Assembly (NCBI RefSeq): GCF_009757775.1
Contig: NZ_RHLK01000001.1
Coordinates: 595,608-659,607, forward strand
From: Paenibacillus lutrae
GTDB lineage: Bacteria; Bacillota; Bacilli; Paenibacillales; NBRC-103111
Length of the DNA: 64,000 bases
Reading direction: 5' to 3'
The notes beneath the pieces are model-generated. The model had not been told where the DNA came from. It worked only from the letters and a program-made list of their open reading frames with translations, and ran no database searches. Shown here piece by piece: positions 21,401 to 42,468 of the stretch. How positions within the stretch are numbered: position 1 is the first letter of the stretch; each line of letters starts with the position of its first letter. The translations under genes and the position numbers were made by a program.

Positions 21401-23111
21401 GGACGATAGCTGCCCCGCTGTCACGGAGCATATATGCAATCCGATCCTTCGGATAAGTCGGGTCAATGGGCACGTAAGCGGCTCCCGCTTTCATAATCCC
21501 GAGGACAGCCGTGACCATATCCGCCGATCGATCGATCATGACCGCGATTAGACTTTCGCGCTTGGCCCCCAGGTTCTGCAACGTTTGAGCCAGCCGGTCT
21601 GCTCTTTCGTTTAACTGCCGGTAAGTCAGTGTAGTCTCTTCGTAAAGGACGGCCGCCTGATCCGGCCTAAGCTCTGCCTGCGCTTCAAATATGCCATGGA
21701 ATGTCAGGTCAGGGAACTCGGCGCAAACTCCACTCCAAACATTTGTCAGTTCCGTTTCTTCTTCAGCTGACAGCAGACGAATGTCCTGTAGTGGTATCTC
21801 CGGAGAGTACGCAATCTGGACCAGTACATTCTCCAAATGTCCGGCTAATCTTGTCATCGCCTCATCTTTATATACATTTTCATTGTAGGACAGAATAAAA
21901 CTCATCCTTTTAGCGTCCTCTACCTCAATGTTGAAAGGATAAGGAATTTCTTCGGTCAACTGGGCATCTTCTATGATGAATCCCAGTCTTTCCTCCAAAT
22001 CCGGACGTCCGATCATATCTTCCAGCGGGTAATTTTCGAATACGATAATATGGTCCAGCAGTTGCTGTTTAAGCTCAGACAGCGCTTGAACCTCAGCCAG
22101 AGAACAGTAATCGTAAGCCCGGGATTGCACGGTCGTACGCTGAATTTCGCGCAGGAGACCGGAGAAAGACTGCTTGGCCTCCAGAGTGATACGTACAGGA
22201 ATCGTATTGATGAAGAGCCCGATAATCCGTTCTACACCTTCAAGTTCGGGCGGCCGTCCGGATACGACCGTACCGAACACCACGTCCTCACTCTGATTGT
22301 AACGGCCTAGCACGATTCCCCATGCAGCCAGGAACAAGCTGCTGAGTGTGGCCCCGTTACGTTCGGCTATCGTGCGCAGCTGAAGGGTCATCTCTTCCGA
22401 AAACGATGTTTTCTTCTCTCTGTGCCGATAACCGCCCTCCAATAAATCCGGATTTGCCGCTTGCAGCATCGTCAGTCCGGCAGGTTGATCATATCCTTCT
22501 AGTGCGGACCTCCAGTATGCTTTTGCAACCTCTTTATCTTGCTTCTCCAGCCATTTGGAATATCCGGTGTAAGGCTGCGGTGCCGGCAGCTGCACGGGCT
22601 TACCGTCTTTCAGAGCCTCGTATGCAGCGAACAACTCATCCATCAGAATGCCAAGGCACCAACCATCCATAATAATATGGTGGAAGCTGAGGAGCAGCGT
22701 ATAGCCGTTTACTTGAGTTTGAAGCACAGCCAGACGGACGAGCATATCCTTGTTCAGGTCGTAATAGTTGTTCCGGTCCGCCTCAATGTAACTGCGGATC
22801 GCCCCGGCTTGCTCCGTCTCGCTCATCCCCGTCAGATTCTCGTAATGTACGGCTGTAGTGCGTTCCTTGAAAATAATGAGTCGCGAGCGGGAGGCGCTTT
22901 TCTGATAAATATTTGAACGAAGCGTTTCATGACGCTGAACCAGCGTCTGAAAACTTCTTTGCAGTGCATCCAAATTCAGCTCTCCCCGGATTGTCATCCG
23001 AACTTGTTCAAAGTAGGCTTGTGAGTCCGGCTCCATCACCGTATGAAAGAGCATCCCCTCTTGCAGAGGAGTCAAATGGGCCACTTTTTCAATCTCTAGG
23101 CTTTTACTCAT
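18480..23111 (-). CDS. Non-ribosomal peptide synthetase, module 2 (C-A-PCP-E)
   Basis: A 1543-aa single-module synthetase. It has a condensation domain (HHIIMDG at about residue 144), an adenylation domain (A3 around 625), a carrier protein (LGGDSIKAL, Ser about 1019) and an epimerase with intact HHLVVDGVSW (His about 1199) and FNYLGQ, so the residue added should be D. The adenylation pocket reads DVCEVTTIEK. Glu at position 278 is typical of Orn/Dab-type pockets (DVGE...), which suggests a basic residue, but Cys at 239 and Thr at 301/322 do not match a code I know. The core motif YGPTE is YGVTE here. The start is ATG with GAGGGGG upstream, 23 nt after the stop of the FAAL/PKS/NRPS gene. The C domain looks D-accepting, although the upstream epimerase is degenerate. 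Confidence 0.95.
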   Translation of the reverse strand: MSKSLEIEKVAHLTPLQEGMLFHTVMEPDSQAYFEQVRMTIRGELNLDALQRSFQTLVQRHETLRSNIYQKSASRSRLIIFKERTTAVHYENLTGMSETEQAGAIRSYIEADRNNYYDLNKDMLVRLAVLQTQVNGYTLLLSFHHIIMDGWCLGILMDELFAAYEALKDGKPVQLPAPQPYTGYSKWLEKQDKEVAKAYWRSALEGYDQPAGLTMLQAANPDLLEGGYRHREKKTSFSEEMTLQLRTIAERNGATLSSLFLAAWGIVLGRYNQSEDVVFGTVVSGRPPELEGVERIIGLFINTIPVRITLEAKQSFSGLLREIQRTTVQSRAYDYCSLAEVQALSELKQQLLDHIIVFENYPLEDMIGRPDLEERLGFIIEDAQLTEEIPYPFNIEVEDAKRMSFILSYNENVYKDEAMTRLAGHLENVLVQIAYSPEIPLQDIRLLSAEEETELTNVWSGVCAEFPDLTFHGIFEAQAELRPDQAAVLYEETTLTYRQLNERADRLAQTLQNLGAKRESLIAVMIDRSADMVTAVLGIMKAGAAYVPIDPTYPKDRIAYMLRDSGAAIVLTQSSLTGLLTDSGFGGEVVDLPALLLKSEGSLSTEHSLYTPLYDPEALAYVIYTSGTTGNAKGVMIEHRQYVNTSLGYKHAQGFNDFPVKLLQVASMSFDVFACDLAKVFVNGGTLVVCPQNVRNDPAALAKLLQEQAITSFEVPPVLLTLLMNYVYEQGTDLSAMKLVTTGADSFGVEDYRTILARFGDKMRILNTYGVTEAAIESSFYDGNKERLPASGIVPIGKALPNHKLYIVDESLRPVPVGVAGELCIGGASVGRGYLNRPELTAEKFVPSPFSEGERLYRTGDLARWLPEGHIDFIGRIDYQVKIRGYRIEPGEIESVLLKQEGVKQALVTDRSDQTGQKYLCAYVAGTADKSDLKAALERELPGYMVPPHIMTLEQLPLTHNGKIDRRALPEPRDFVLTGIEYEAPQTELEKTLASIWEETIGVKPIGLRNNFFELGGDSIKALQIAIRLNAKGLKLEVKDLFRYPQIDLIVPYIKKVTRVIPQGAVQGPLELTPIQRDFFENHRTERHHFNQAVMLRSTDRWNEDWLQSAMEKLVTHHDALRVTFDESKEGPLAYNRGVGEGEHFTLQSYDFVHSEQAEEDVRRIAEEFQSRFDLRSGPLVRLALFRLAEADHLLIIIHHLVVDGVSWRILLEDLGTAYRQAAGGEPLQLPAKTDSYKVWAAQLSLYGQSTQAKQEISYWSAVERRPVYRLPRDYEVSTNLVQDLRKSEVNLSAEETENLLKHVHHAYKTEINDLLLTALGLAFREWCGHSEIPVLLEGHGREELMKDIDISRTVGWFTTMYPFVLEVSSPGDLGYQIKLVKDKLRRMPNKGIGYGILRYLSGKDPSVSLVTAPSPEISFNYLGQFDEEAGGDMPWRTSDLSDYIGAETSLQAEKTLTFDINGMIMNGKLRLVFEYNGREYEASTVERLTAGYKKHLVQLIQHCCGKDTAEQSPTDFTYGQLSIAQLDTLSSSLSEKLLKQLK

Positions 23112-23134
23112 CGGTTTTCCCCCTCAAGCGCATC

Positions 23135-36564
<13,430 letters not shown>

Positions 36565-37383
36565 ATGGCTGACGTGTTTGTTTCTCGTTCCTTAGAGGAA
36601 ATACGGTTTTGGTCCCGCATTATGAAAGAACATTCCTTCTTCATACGGTTAGGTTTTAGATGCGAGGATACCCAGTTGATCAATGAGGCCAATTATTTTT
36701 ATCGTACATTCGAGACTATTGAGCAAAGAGCCCTTTCTTTTTCAGAAGAAACAGACCCGGCAACCATAGGAGCTTTTAACCAGGAAGTACATACTGCCGT
36801 GTCACATATTTGGGTTTTCAAAAGAAAAGTGCTGGGTTTAATCCTGACCTGCCAGCTTCCCGGTGGAACGAATTTCCCCCTCTTAGTGGATCATATCAGC
36901 AGGGAAGCAAAATATTTCCGGAATCGGCTGGAGGAATTGAATCAAGGGAAGCTCGAACCCCTTCCCGATGCCATTATTGATGAGAATGTATTTTTCTTGC
37001 GCATTATGGCCGACCATGCCAAATTCATCGGGCATCTTCTGGATCCGTCCGAACGGAAATTGGTAGAACAAGCGCGGGACTTTAGCCATGATTTTGACGA
37101 TTTACTCTATCAGGCCAGAGATTTGGATTCAATGCGCCCCCAATCTCAGACCGCTCCCTTATTAACTCAATTCCTGGATCAGAATAAAGTTTCTGTTAAA
37201 TCACTAAAGGACTTTAAGAAAACGGCAAGAGATTTAATTGAGCAATGTAAAATTAAGAGTATCATTCATCCTTTACTCGCAGATCACGTATTCCGTGAAG
37301 CAGAAAGGTTCCTGGAGATCATCGAGATGTTCGAAAGATCATTGACAGGAACCGCCAGCCGTACTCCTATAATTCATCACTAG
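36565..37383 (+). CDS. DUF2935 family protein
   Basis: A 272-aa helical protein made of two related halves. SLEEIRFWSRIMKEHSFFIR near the N-terminus is echoed by the stretch around ENVFFLRIMADHAKFIGHLL in the middle, the tandem layout of the DUF2935 family found in Bacilli and Clostridia. No signal peptide or membrane segment is seen. The paired E-x-x-F-x-x-x-I-M-x-x-H motifs could bind metal; this is inference, since the family has no established function that I know of. The ATG at 36565 sits behind AGGAGGAGAGG; the GTG at 36541 precedes that site and is rejected. It is divergent from the lipopeptide genes across the AT-rich region, so a shared regulator is possible but unproven. Confidence 0.8.
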   Translation: MADVFVSRSLEEIRFWSRIMKEHSFFIRLGFRCEDTQLINEANYFYRTFETIEQRALSFSEETDPATIGAFNQEVHTAVSHIWVFKRKVLGLILTCQLPGGTNFPLLVDHISREAKYFRNRLEELNQGKLEPLPDAIIDENVFFLRIMADHAKFIGHLLDPSERKLVEQARDFSHDFDDLLYQARDLDSMRPQSQTAPLLTQFLDQNKVSVKSLKDFKKTARDLIEQCKIKSIIHPLLADHVFREAERFLEIIEMFERSLTGTASRTPIIHH

Positions 37384-37407
37384 ATCATTCGATATTCCAC
37401 CACAACA

Positions 37408-37434
37408 AAACCACCACGAAATATGTGGTGGTTT
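37408..37434. terminator. Bidirectional rho-independent terminator
   Basis: AAACCACCAC and GTGGTGGTTT form a 10-bp stem with a 7-nt loop. It lies 25 nt after the DUF2935 stop and about 90 nt beyond the stop of the convergent AI-2E permease gene. The U-run is short on both strands. Confidence 0.8.
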
Positions 37435-37523
37435 CAATCATTGGATATTCAAAAGCATCATGAGACAAGGGGACTCGCATCCAGCTTCATGACCTTGTTA
37501 TACATGAGCGTTATGTGATGTTC

Positions 37524-38603
37524 TTACATTTGTTCCCATCGTTGTTTGAAGAAGAGGATGTATACTTTACTGACGATAATTTTGATGATCATATAGAGCG
37601 GGATAATTAACAGGATCCCTATAATGCCGGCTAAATCACCGCCGACCAGTACCAGTACGATTGTCGTGAGCGGATGAATATCCAGCTGTTTGCCGAATAC
37701 ATAGGGCGCTATGAGATTATCTTGGATCTGCTGAGACAAGAAGATAATAACCAAGGCCCACAAAGCTGTTGCAGGGGACTCCAGGAATCCGATAATCAGA
37801 ATCGGCACTGAGGAAAGCAAAGCCCCGATGAACGGGATAAAATTCATGATCACGGCCACAATCGTAAGCAGTAAAGCATACGGTAAGCCAATGAGCAGGA
37901 ATCCCAGGAACATCAATACCCCGAGCGCTAAATTTATTAATAATCTGCCTACAATAAAGCCGCTGAGCGAACGGTCAATTTCAGAAATAACTTCTGCAGC
38001 ATCATTGTGAAATCTTTTGGGTGTAAAGCTTATTAGTTTATCACGAAGGCTGCCCTTCTCCTTCAGCATATAGAATAAACTGATCGGGAAAATAAATAAA
38101 ACAATGGCGATATTCGAAACGACGGAAACCAGTCCGGTAACATAACCGGTCAAGAAGGTAAAGCCCTTATTCAAATAGTTCGTCAGCTGCGTTAACGGGC
38201 TCACGTCTTTCGGCAGAAAATCCGCCAGGAACCCGCTTCTCTCCAGCTCGGCGAGCTTCTCGCTTAGAGAGGTGATTAAATCTGGAGCATTATTAAGCAA
38301 ATTAATCAGCTGCACACGCAGAGATGGCCAGACACCGATAATAAAACCTGCCAAGATCACGGAAATTACCAGATAGATGATTAGAATAGCCAGCGTTCTA
38401 TTTATTTTTTTGCGCTCCATTTTGTTCACAAGAGGAAGCAGCAAGTAGTAAAAGAACACCGACAGCATCAAAGGTACGGTTACAATCGTAATGGTGGATA
38501 ATAGCGGCTTAAAGATGAAATTAACACGCGAACCCAAGTAGATGATACCCAGAACGAGGATAACAGCTACACATAATTTTATAAATGAATTGAGCTTGAA
38601 CAC
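37524..38603 (-). CDS. AI-2E family transporter (YueF/PerM-like permease)
   Basis: A 359-aa integral membrane protein with about seven to eight hydrophobic segments. These include an N-terminal pair (residues 8-60), one near 70-92, a soluble loop about 95-150 (LRVQLINLLNNAPDLITSLS), and the conserved C-terminal block with FIPFIGALLSSVPI, QIQDNLIAPYVFGK and LDIHPLTTIVLVLVGG that marks the family. Family members are linked to autoinducer export or ion antiport; the substrate here cannot be told. The start is GTG at 38603 behind GGCGGGGAAG. The gene is monocistronic, with the shared hairpin at 37408-37434 downstream. Confidence 0.9.
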   Translation of the reverse strand: MFKLNSFIKLCVAVILVLGIIYLGSRVNFIFKPLLSTITIVTVPLMLSVFFYYLLLPLVNKMERKKINRTLAILIIYLVISVILAGFIIGVWPSLRVQLINLLNNAPDLITSLSEKLAELERSGFLADFLPKDVSPLTQLTNYLNKGFTFLTGYVTGLVSVVSNIAIVLFIFPISLFYMLKEKGSLRDKLISFTPKRFHNDAAEVISEIDRSLSGFIVGRLLINLALGVLMFLGFLLIGLPYALLLTIVAVIMNFIPFIGALLSSVPILIIGFLESPATALWALVIIFLSQQIQDNLIAPYVFGKQLDIHPLTTIVLVLVGGDLAGIIGILLIIPLYMIIKIIVSKVYILFFKQRWEQM

Positions 38604-38970
38604 ATCTTCCCCGCCTTTTTCTTATAATTGTTTGTAGAGTTGTCTGTAGTTTTTAACCAGACGCATGCAATCTAAAACCTATATTTTATGTATTTTTTTA
38701 CCATACAACTAGCTGTATTCCCCTTTCCATTTTATTTTGAACGTTTCCCTAGCAGAGCCGCTTCCAGTATCCCCGCTGAACCTAACCTGCCAATTCTGCC
38801 CTGCCGGTGCGGGAACTCTTTAGAATTGCAAATTCCCATTCCTTACCAATTGCCCTGCCAGTACTTCCGATTACCCGGCTGAGTCTGTCGGATACGTGCC
38901 GCGCAGTCGGACACTCTATTCAAAATACGGCCAACTAGACCCATCGGTTCCTGGAAATGTTCTGAAATGG

Positions 38971-39006
38971 TCAAGAGAGCTGCCACCAGGCAGCTCTCTT
39001 GATTTT
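38971..39006 (+). terminator. Strong orphan hairpin with U-run
   Basis: TCAAGAGAGCTGCC, loop ACCA and GGCAGCTCTCTTGA form a perfect 14-bp stem followed by TTTT on the plus strand. No plus-strand gene ends upstream of it, so it may end an untranslated RNA or be left from a lost gene. Confidence 0.65.
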
Positions 39007-39203
39007 AAGCTCTTGCTTCATGTTAGCTAAGTATCGGCACCAGCTTGGCGTTTTAAACTTACTCCAATGAAGTATGTTCGAAATACGTTTACTGATTGTT
39101 CATAAACGCAGCACCGTTGAGCCCATGCCAAACAGAACGACCAAGCTCGACCAACTGTACGTCTTACAGATGTTTCTTGGTCAGCGCACGCGATAACCAA
39201 AAA

Positions 39204-39222
39204 CCGTCAGCTCTGCGGACGG
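39204..39222 (-). terminator. Possible terminator after the HpaB-type gene
   Basis: On the minus strand CCGTC, a 9-nt loop and GACGG are followed by TTTTT. It is a short stem about 155 nt after the monooxygenase stop. Confidence 0.4.
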
Positions 39223-39248
39223 CTGGCAGCCCCGAACCCTCTGACTCC

Positions 39249-39359
39249 TTATACAGGTTCGGTCTCTTTGCCGTTAGTCAGAATATTATCTTCCAGAACA
39301 GCGAATTTATCGCCATATTCCTTAATGATATGAAAGTGAGGGTGCCTTCTCTTCACCAA
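39249..39359 (-). CDS. Possible 36-aa small protein after the HpaB-type gene
   Basis: An open frame overlaps the last codons of the monooxygenase gene in another frame and continues for 36 codons from a TTG at 39359 to TAA at 39249. It contains KRRHPHFHIIKEYGDKF and AVLEDNILTNGK. The composition looks protein-like, and the frame ends before the terminator-like hairpin at 39204-39222. No clear ribosome binding site is visible, and I do not recognise a family. It could instead be the tail of a degraded gene. Confidence 0.2.
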   Translation of the reverse strand: MVKRRHPHFHIIKEYGDKFAVLEDNILTNGKETEPV

Positions 39360-39375
39360 CTCTTCATTTAATAAA

Positions 39376-40824
39376 TTAAGACAGGAAGTCCTTTACCCGT
39401 CTTTTGAACGCTTCCCTGCCTGGATAGCCGTTATACAAACGATTGTTGACCGTAGAGGAATTACCGAAGAAGAACCGTTCATAGATCGTCTGTCTGCCGC
39501 CAAAAGCGCTGACACTCAGTTCCCACCCCAGTCTGGACAGCTGTACATTTCCTTTAGCATTCAGGTCAATGCCTTTCAGATAAGTGTTTAGCTGTCCGCT
39601 TATTTCGGTGTCGAAATCCTTTTCATCGGGGATCATGATCAAGCCGCTTGCGCCTATTAATTGAATAATTTCAATCATGCGCGGGTATATTTTCGGGAAA
39701 TAAGCATTCGCGGCAAGCAGCGGCTTCCGGTCAGGAAGCATACTCCCCCAACGATCGCGGGCAGCCCCCTTCTCTGCCGCAAGCTGCAGCGCCTTGAGTG
39801 TCTCCAGTGCGACAATTACTTCCGTCACTTTCTCGATTACATGCGCATGACTATCCAGACCAGCCGCTTCAACCATCGTTTCTATCGTCCCGAGCAAAAA
39901 CTCCGTTTTGGCGATGTTCTTACACATAATCTGCGTACTGGTGTGGGTATGAAACCGGCTTTCGTCAACCAGTTTAAACAACATGTTCTCATCACCGCAA
40001 ATGAATACCCGGTCCCAGGGGATTAGAGCCTCATCGAAAATAACCAGCGTATCCATCTCTTCAAACCGGGAGCTTAGAGGGTAATTATAGGCGGACTCTC
40101 CCCCGACGAAGCTTTCTCTGCATACGTACCGGATTCCGGGAAGATTGCTCGGCGCGGCAAAAGCAAATGCAAATGGGCTATCCTCAGCCCCTCCCGAAGG
40201 AAACGGCGCGGGCAGCACAAGAATTTCATCCGATGTAGCCCCTTGCGTGTCTAACAGAAAAGCGCCCCGGATTACAATGCCGTCTTTATTCTTATCCACT
40301 ACACGGGCTGCTGCCGGTTCTTCAAAAGTTCTTAAAAAGGTTTCTACCCTGCCCGCTTTCGGCTGAATAAACACATGTGATAGAGTGATATCATTGTCCC
40401 GGCAGTACTCATAGTATTTTCTTAAGTTTGAGGCATACCGGGGGTTTTTCTCTTCCAAAAGCCCGCACGCCGCCGAGAATGCCATAAGGGCTGTATTCAT
40501 ATAATCGGGTGCACGGCCCAAAAAACCGTGATGCTTATACGCCCATGCCTGCATCATTTTTCTTCGTGAAGCGAGATCACGCTTCGTCTTGGGCTGCATG
40601 AAAGAGAGTCCGGCGGGATCGCCTGTCAGCGGTGAAGAGTAAGTCATTACAGCCTTCCATTTATCCTCCTGCTGCATATCATACATAGAAGCTTGAGTCC
40701 CCATAAGACCCTTGAAAGCTTTATGCTCCGATATTTTTCCTTCCACCTGTTCCCCTGCAATCCGAATGTCCGGCAAGTTATCATCTATCCGCTGAAGATA
40801 CTGCTCTCCGTTTTTAATGGGCAT
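39376..40824 (-). CDS. HpaB family FADH2-dependent monooxygenase (4-hydroxyphenylacetate 3-hydroxylase type)
   Basis: A 482-aa protein of the usual family length. The N-terminal helical part reads MPIKNGEQYLQRIDDNLPDI and contains YSSPLTGDPAGLSFMQP. The flavin-binding middle includes LIPWDRVFICGDENM and TSTQIMCKNIAKTEFLLG, and the helical C-terminus follows. Family enzymes hydroxylate phenols using reduced flavin supplied by a separate reductase; no reductase gene is in the window, so one must act in trans. The ATG is preceded by GAGGAGG with 10 nt spacing. The substrate is unknown; phenolic acids or tyrosine-derived compounds are plausible. An AraC-type regulator gene lies next upstream in the same orientation, separated by about 215 nt. 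Confidence 0.88.
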   Translation of the reverse strand: MPIKNGEQYLQRIDDNLPDIRIAGEQVEGKISEHKAFKGLMGTQASMYDMQQEDKWKAVMTYSSPLTGDPAGLSFMQPKTKRDLASRRKMMQAWAYKHHGFLGRAPDYMNTALMAFSAACGLLEEKNPRYASNLRKYYEYCRDNDITLSHVFIQPKAGRVETFLRTFEEPAAARVVDKNKDGIVIRGAFLLDTQGATSDEILVLPAPFPSGGAEDSPFAFAFAAPSNLPGIRYVCRESFVGGESAYNYPLSSRFEEMDTLVIFDEALIPWDRVFICGDENMLFKLVDESRFHTHTSTQIMCKNIAKTEFLLGTIETMVEAAGLDSHAHVIEKVTEVIVALETLKALQLAAEKGAARDRWGSMLPDRKPLLAANAYFPKIYPRMIEIIQLIGASGLIMIPDEKDFDTEISGQLNTYLKGIDLNAKGNVQLSRLGWELSVSAFGGRQTIYERFFFGNSSTVNNRLYNGYPGREAFKRRVKDFLS

Positions 40825-41040
40825 TGTCCAGTCGCCTCCTCGAGCTTATGATACAGTATTCGGATATAGACGACTTGGCATGAACGGATACCTATCAGAC
40901 TGATTTTGGAAAACAAATCTTATGGACCGGACAGATCGGACAAGTTTACGATCGACAAAATACAATATTCGCCGATCTCCTCAGCTGGCAGCGTCAAAAA
41001 AGATGAGGGAATTCTCCCCCACCTTTTGACCTTCGAATTC

Positions 41041-41913
41041 TTATTTTCTTTTCACAACCGGTATCCATATTTCGCTTCTAAAATTCGGTGATGTTATCTC
41101 CTTGCTCTCGTTCCATAATATCTCGGGTCCTTCCTCCAATTCATATGTCGAAGACGGGAACCATTCCGAAAATATACGTCCCCAAATTTCCTGCAACGTC
41201 TCGGGAAAAGGTCCCACTGCCTCGAATACAGCCCATGTCAGCGCCGGTACTTCAAGCGAGGCCAGATCTTCCGGACACGGCTGAGCCGAAGCCACGCCGA
41301 TATAATGGTCAAGTTCTCCATGTTCGAGCCGCCCTTCTGAGAAATTAAGGGATGCACTGATCAATCCCGGCGGCTCCATATCCGAAAGCTGCTTAAGCCT
41401 GTGGATCTTGGCTTCATCCAGACTTTGCCACATTAATGTAATCTCGGGATTCACTCCATGGTAGATCAGCGGGACTCTTTTTTTAAGGCCGATGATGCGA
41501 AAGGGCTCTTTATCTACAATCCGATAGTTCATTTCACTTCCTCCTTGTATCGTGAGTTGGAAGGTCATTCGCGGATACGCTTTTAAAGATGAGCTTCGAT
41601 TTCTAGCCTCCGACGGAGTAACTCCATGCAGGCTATGAAAAGCACGGGTAAAAGAGTCCGGTGACGTATAACCGTATTTCACAGCTATATCTATGATCCT
41701 GCTCCCCGGGTTATTAAGCTCAAACGCTGCCAGTGTGAGGCGCCTGCGGCGGATATACTCCGAGAGAGAGACACCGGCCAGGAAAGAAAACATACGCTTG
41801 AAATGATATTCCGAGCATAACGCCTGCCTGGCAACCTCTTTGAAATCAATCTCATCCCCAAGATTCTCTTCTATATAGTTCATTGCCCCGTTCATCCTCT
41901 TAAGCAAATCCAT
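41041..41913 (-). CDS. AraC family regulator with GyrI-like effector domain
   Basis: The N-terminal double helix-turn-helix (about residues 1-105) includes [20 protein letters not shown] and [16 protein letters not shown], with the AraC signature [20 protein letters not shown]. It is followed by a linker and a GyrI/BmrR-like ligand-binding domain (about 125-290; [20 protein letters not shown] at its start, EIWIPVVKR at the end). This layout (Rob/TipA-like) usually senses small amphipathic or cationic drugs. The ATG at 41913 has AAGGAAGG 8 nt upstream; an upstream ATG lies before that site. It may control the nearby monooxygenase or small membrane protein, but no operator was identified. Confidence 0.9.
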   Translation of the reverse strand: MDLLKRMNGAMNYIEENLGDEIDFKEVARQALCSEYHFKRMFSFLAGVSLSEYIRRRRLTLAAFELNNPGSRIIDIAVKYGYTSPDSFTRAFHSLHGVTPSEARNRSSSLKAYPRMTFQLTIQGGSEMNYRIVDKEPFRIIGLKKRVPLIYHGVNPEITLMWQSLDEAKIHRLKQLSDMEPPGLISASLNFSEGRLEHGELDHYIGVASAQPCPEDLASLEVPALTWAVFEAVGPFPETLQEIWGRIFSEWFPSSTYELEEGPEILWNESKEITSPNFRSEIWIPVVKRK

Positions 41914-42021
41914 GTGAATGACCTTCCTTTTACTCATACAATAGCAGGAATCCTATAGATCGATCCGACATTCCGTGCACCGTTCTGCAGGGTTCTCCTT
42001 TCATAGAGAGACTATTTTCTG

Positions 42022-42342
42022 TTAAAGATTGCGCCGTCTGGAGGGTCTTAGCATAAGCAAACCGATTGCAAGACTAACCATACTAACCGCCCAAAGGATA
42101 CCAAGCCAAGCGATAGTTAAGGAGTTCTCAATTGAACTGGTGTAAGCCCTTGTCACCAGCAATTGTATCCAGCTCCATGCACACCAGAAAAACAGGAGCA
42201 AATGCGTTAAAATCCAGCCATATCCGGCTTTTCTGTACTTGAATATCAGTCCTATCACCAGAACCAGAAGCGCCCCAATTACAATAATAAGGCCAACTTG
42301 TAATAAGGTTGTGACTTCTTCCTCCATTGACATGCTAACCAT
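42022..42342 (-). CDS. Small integral membrane protein of unknown function
   Basis: About 103-106 aa, depending on whether the first ATG or the one 9 nt downstream (42333) is used; the latter has GGAG at better spacing. Three hydrophobic segments are visible: LLQVGLIIVIGALLVLVIGL, a WILTHLLLFFWCAWSWIQLL stretch, and a C-terminal one ending SLAIGLLMLR. The tail RPSRRRNL is basic and probably cytoplasmic. I do not recognise the family. It lies between the PepSY gene and the AraC-type regulator on the same strand. Confidence 0.6.
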   Translation of the reverse strand: MVSMSMEEEVTTLLQVGLIIVIGALLVLVIGLIFKYRKAGYGWILTHLLLFFWCAWSWIQLLVTRAYTSSIENSLTIAWLGILWAVSMVSLAIGLLMLRPSRRRNL

Positions 42343-42468
42343 CTCCGTTTCATCGGAAGATTATTTCTGTTGCTACTGGTTAGACGTGCAGTCCGGAATT
42401 TAGTTGCATCCGCTTAATATGCCCCCGGCAGACTGGACATCAGAAAACCAAGGCATCACATCCCGACT

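Larger units (their letters stand above)
38604..39248. other. Non-coding stretch
   Basis: No supported gene in either direction. It contains the upstream region of the AI-2E permease, a pair of imperfect GGCAGGGCA direct repeats on the minus strand (about 38795-38860), one very stable hairpin at 38971-39002 and a weaker terminator-like hairpin at 39204-39222. I recognise no tRNA or riboswitch. Confidence 0.5.

Noticed and set aside
40380-40823. HpaB-type gene as tailoring enzyme of the lipopeptide
   Set aside because: It is separated from the synthetases by two genes and a terminator and no hydroxylated phenolic step is required, so there is no evidence for the link.
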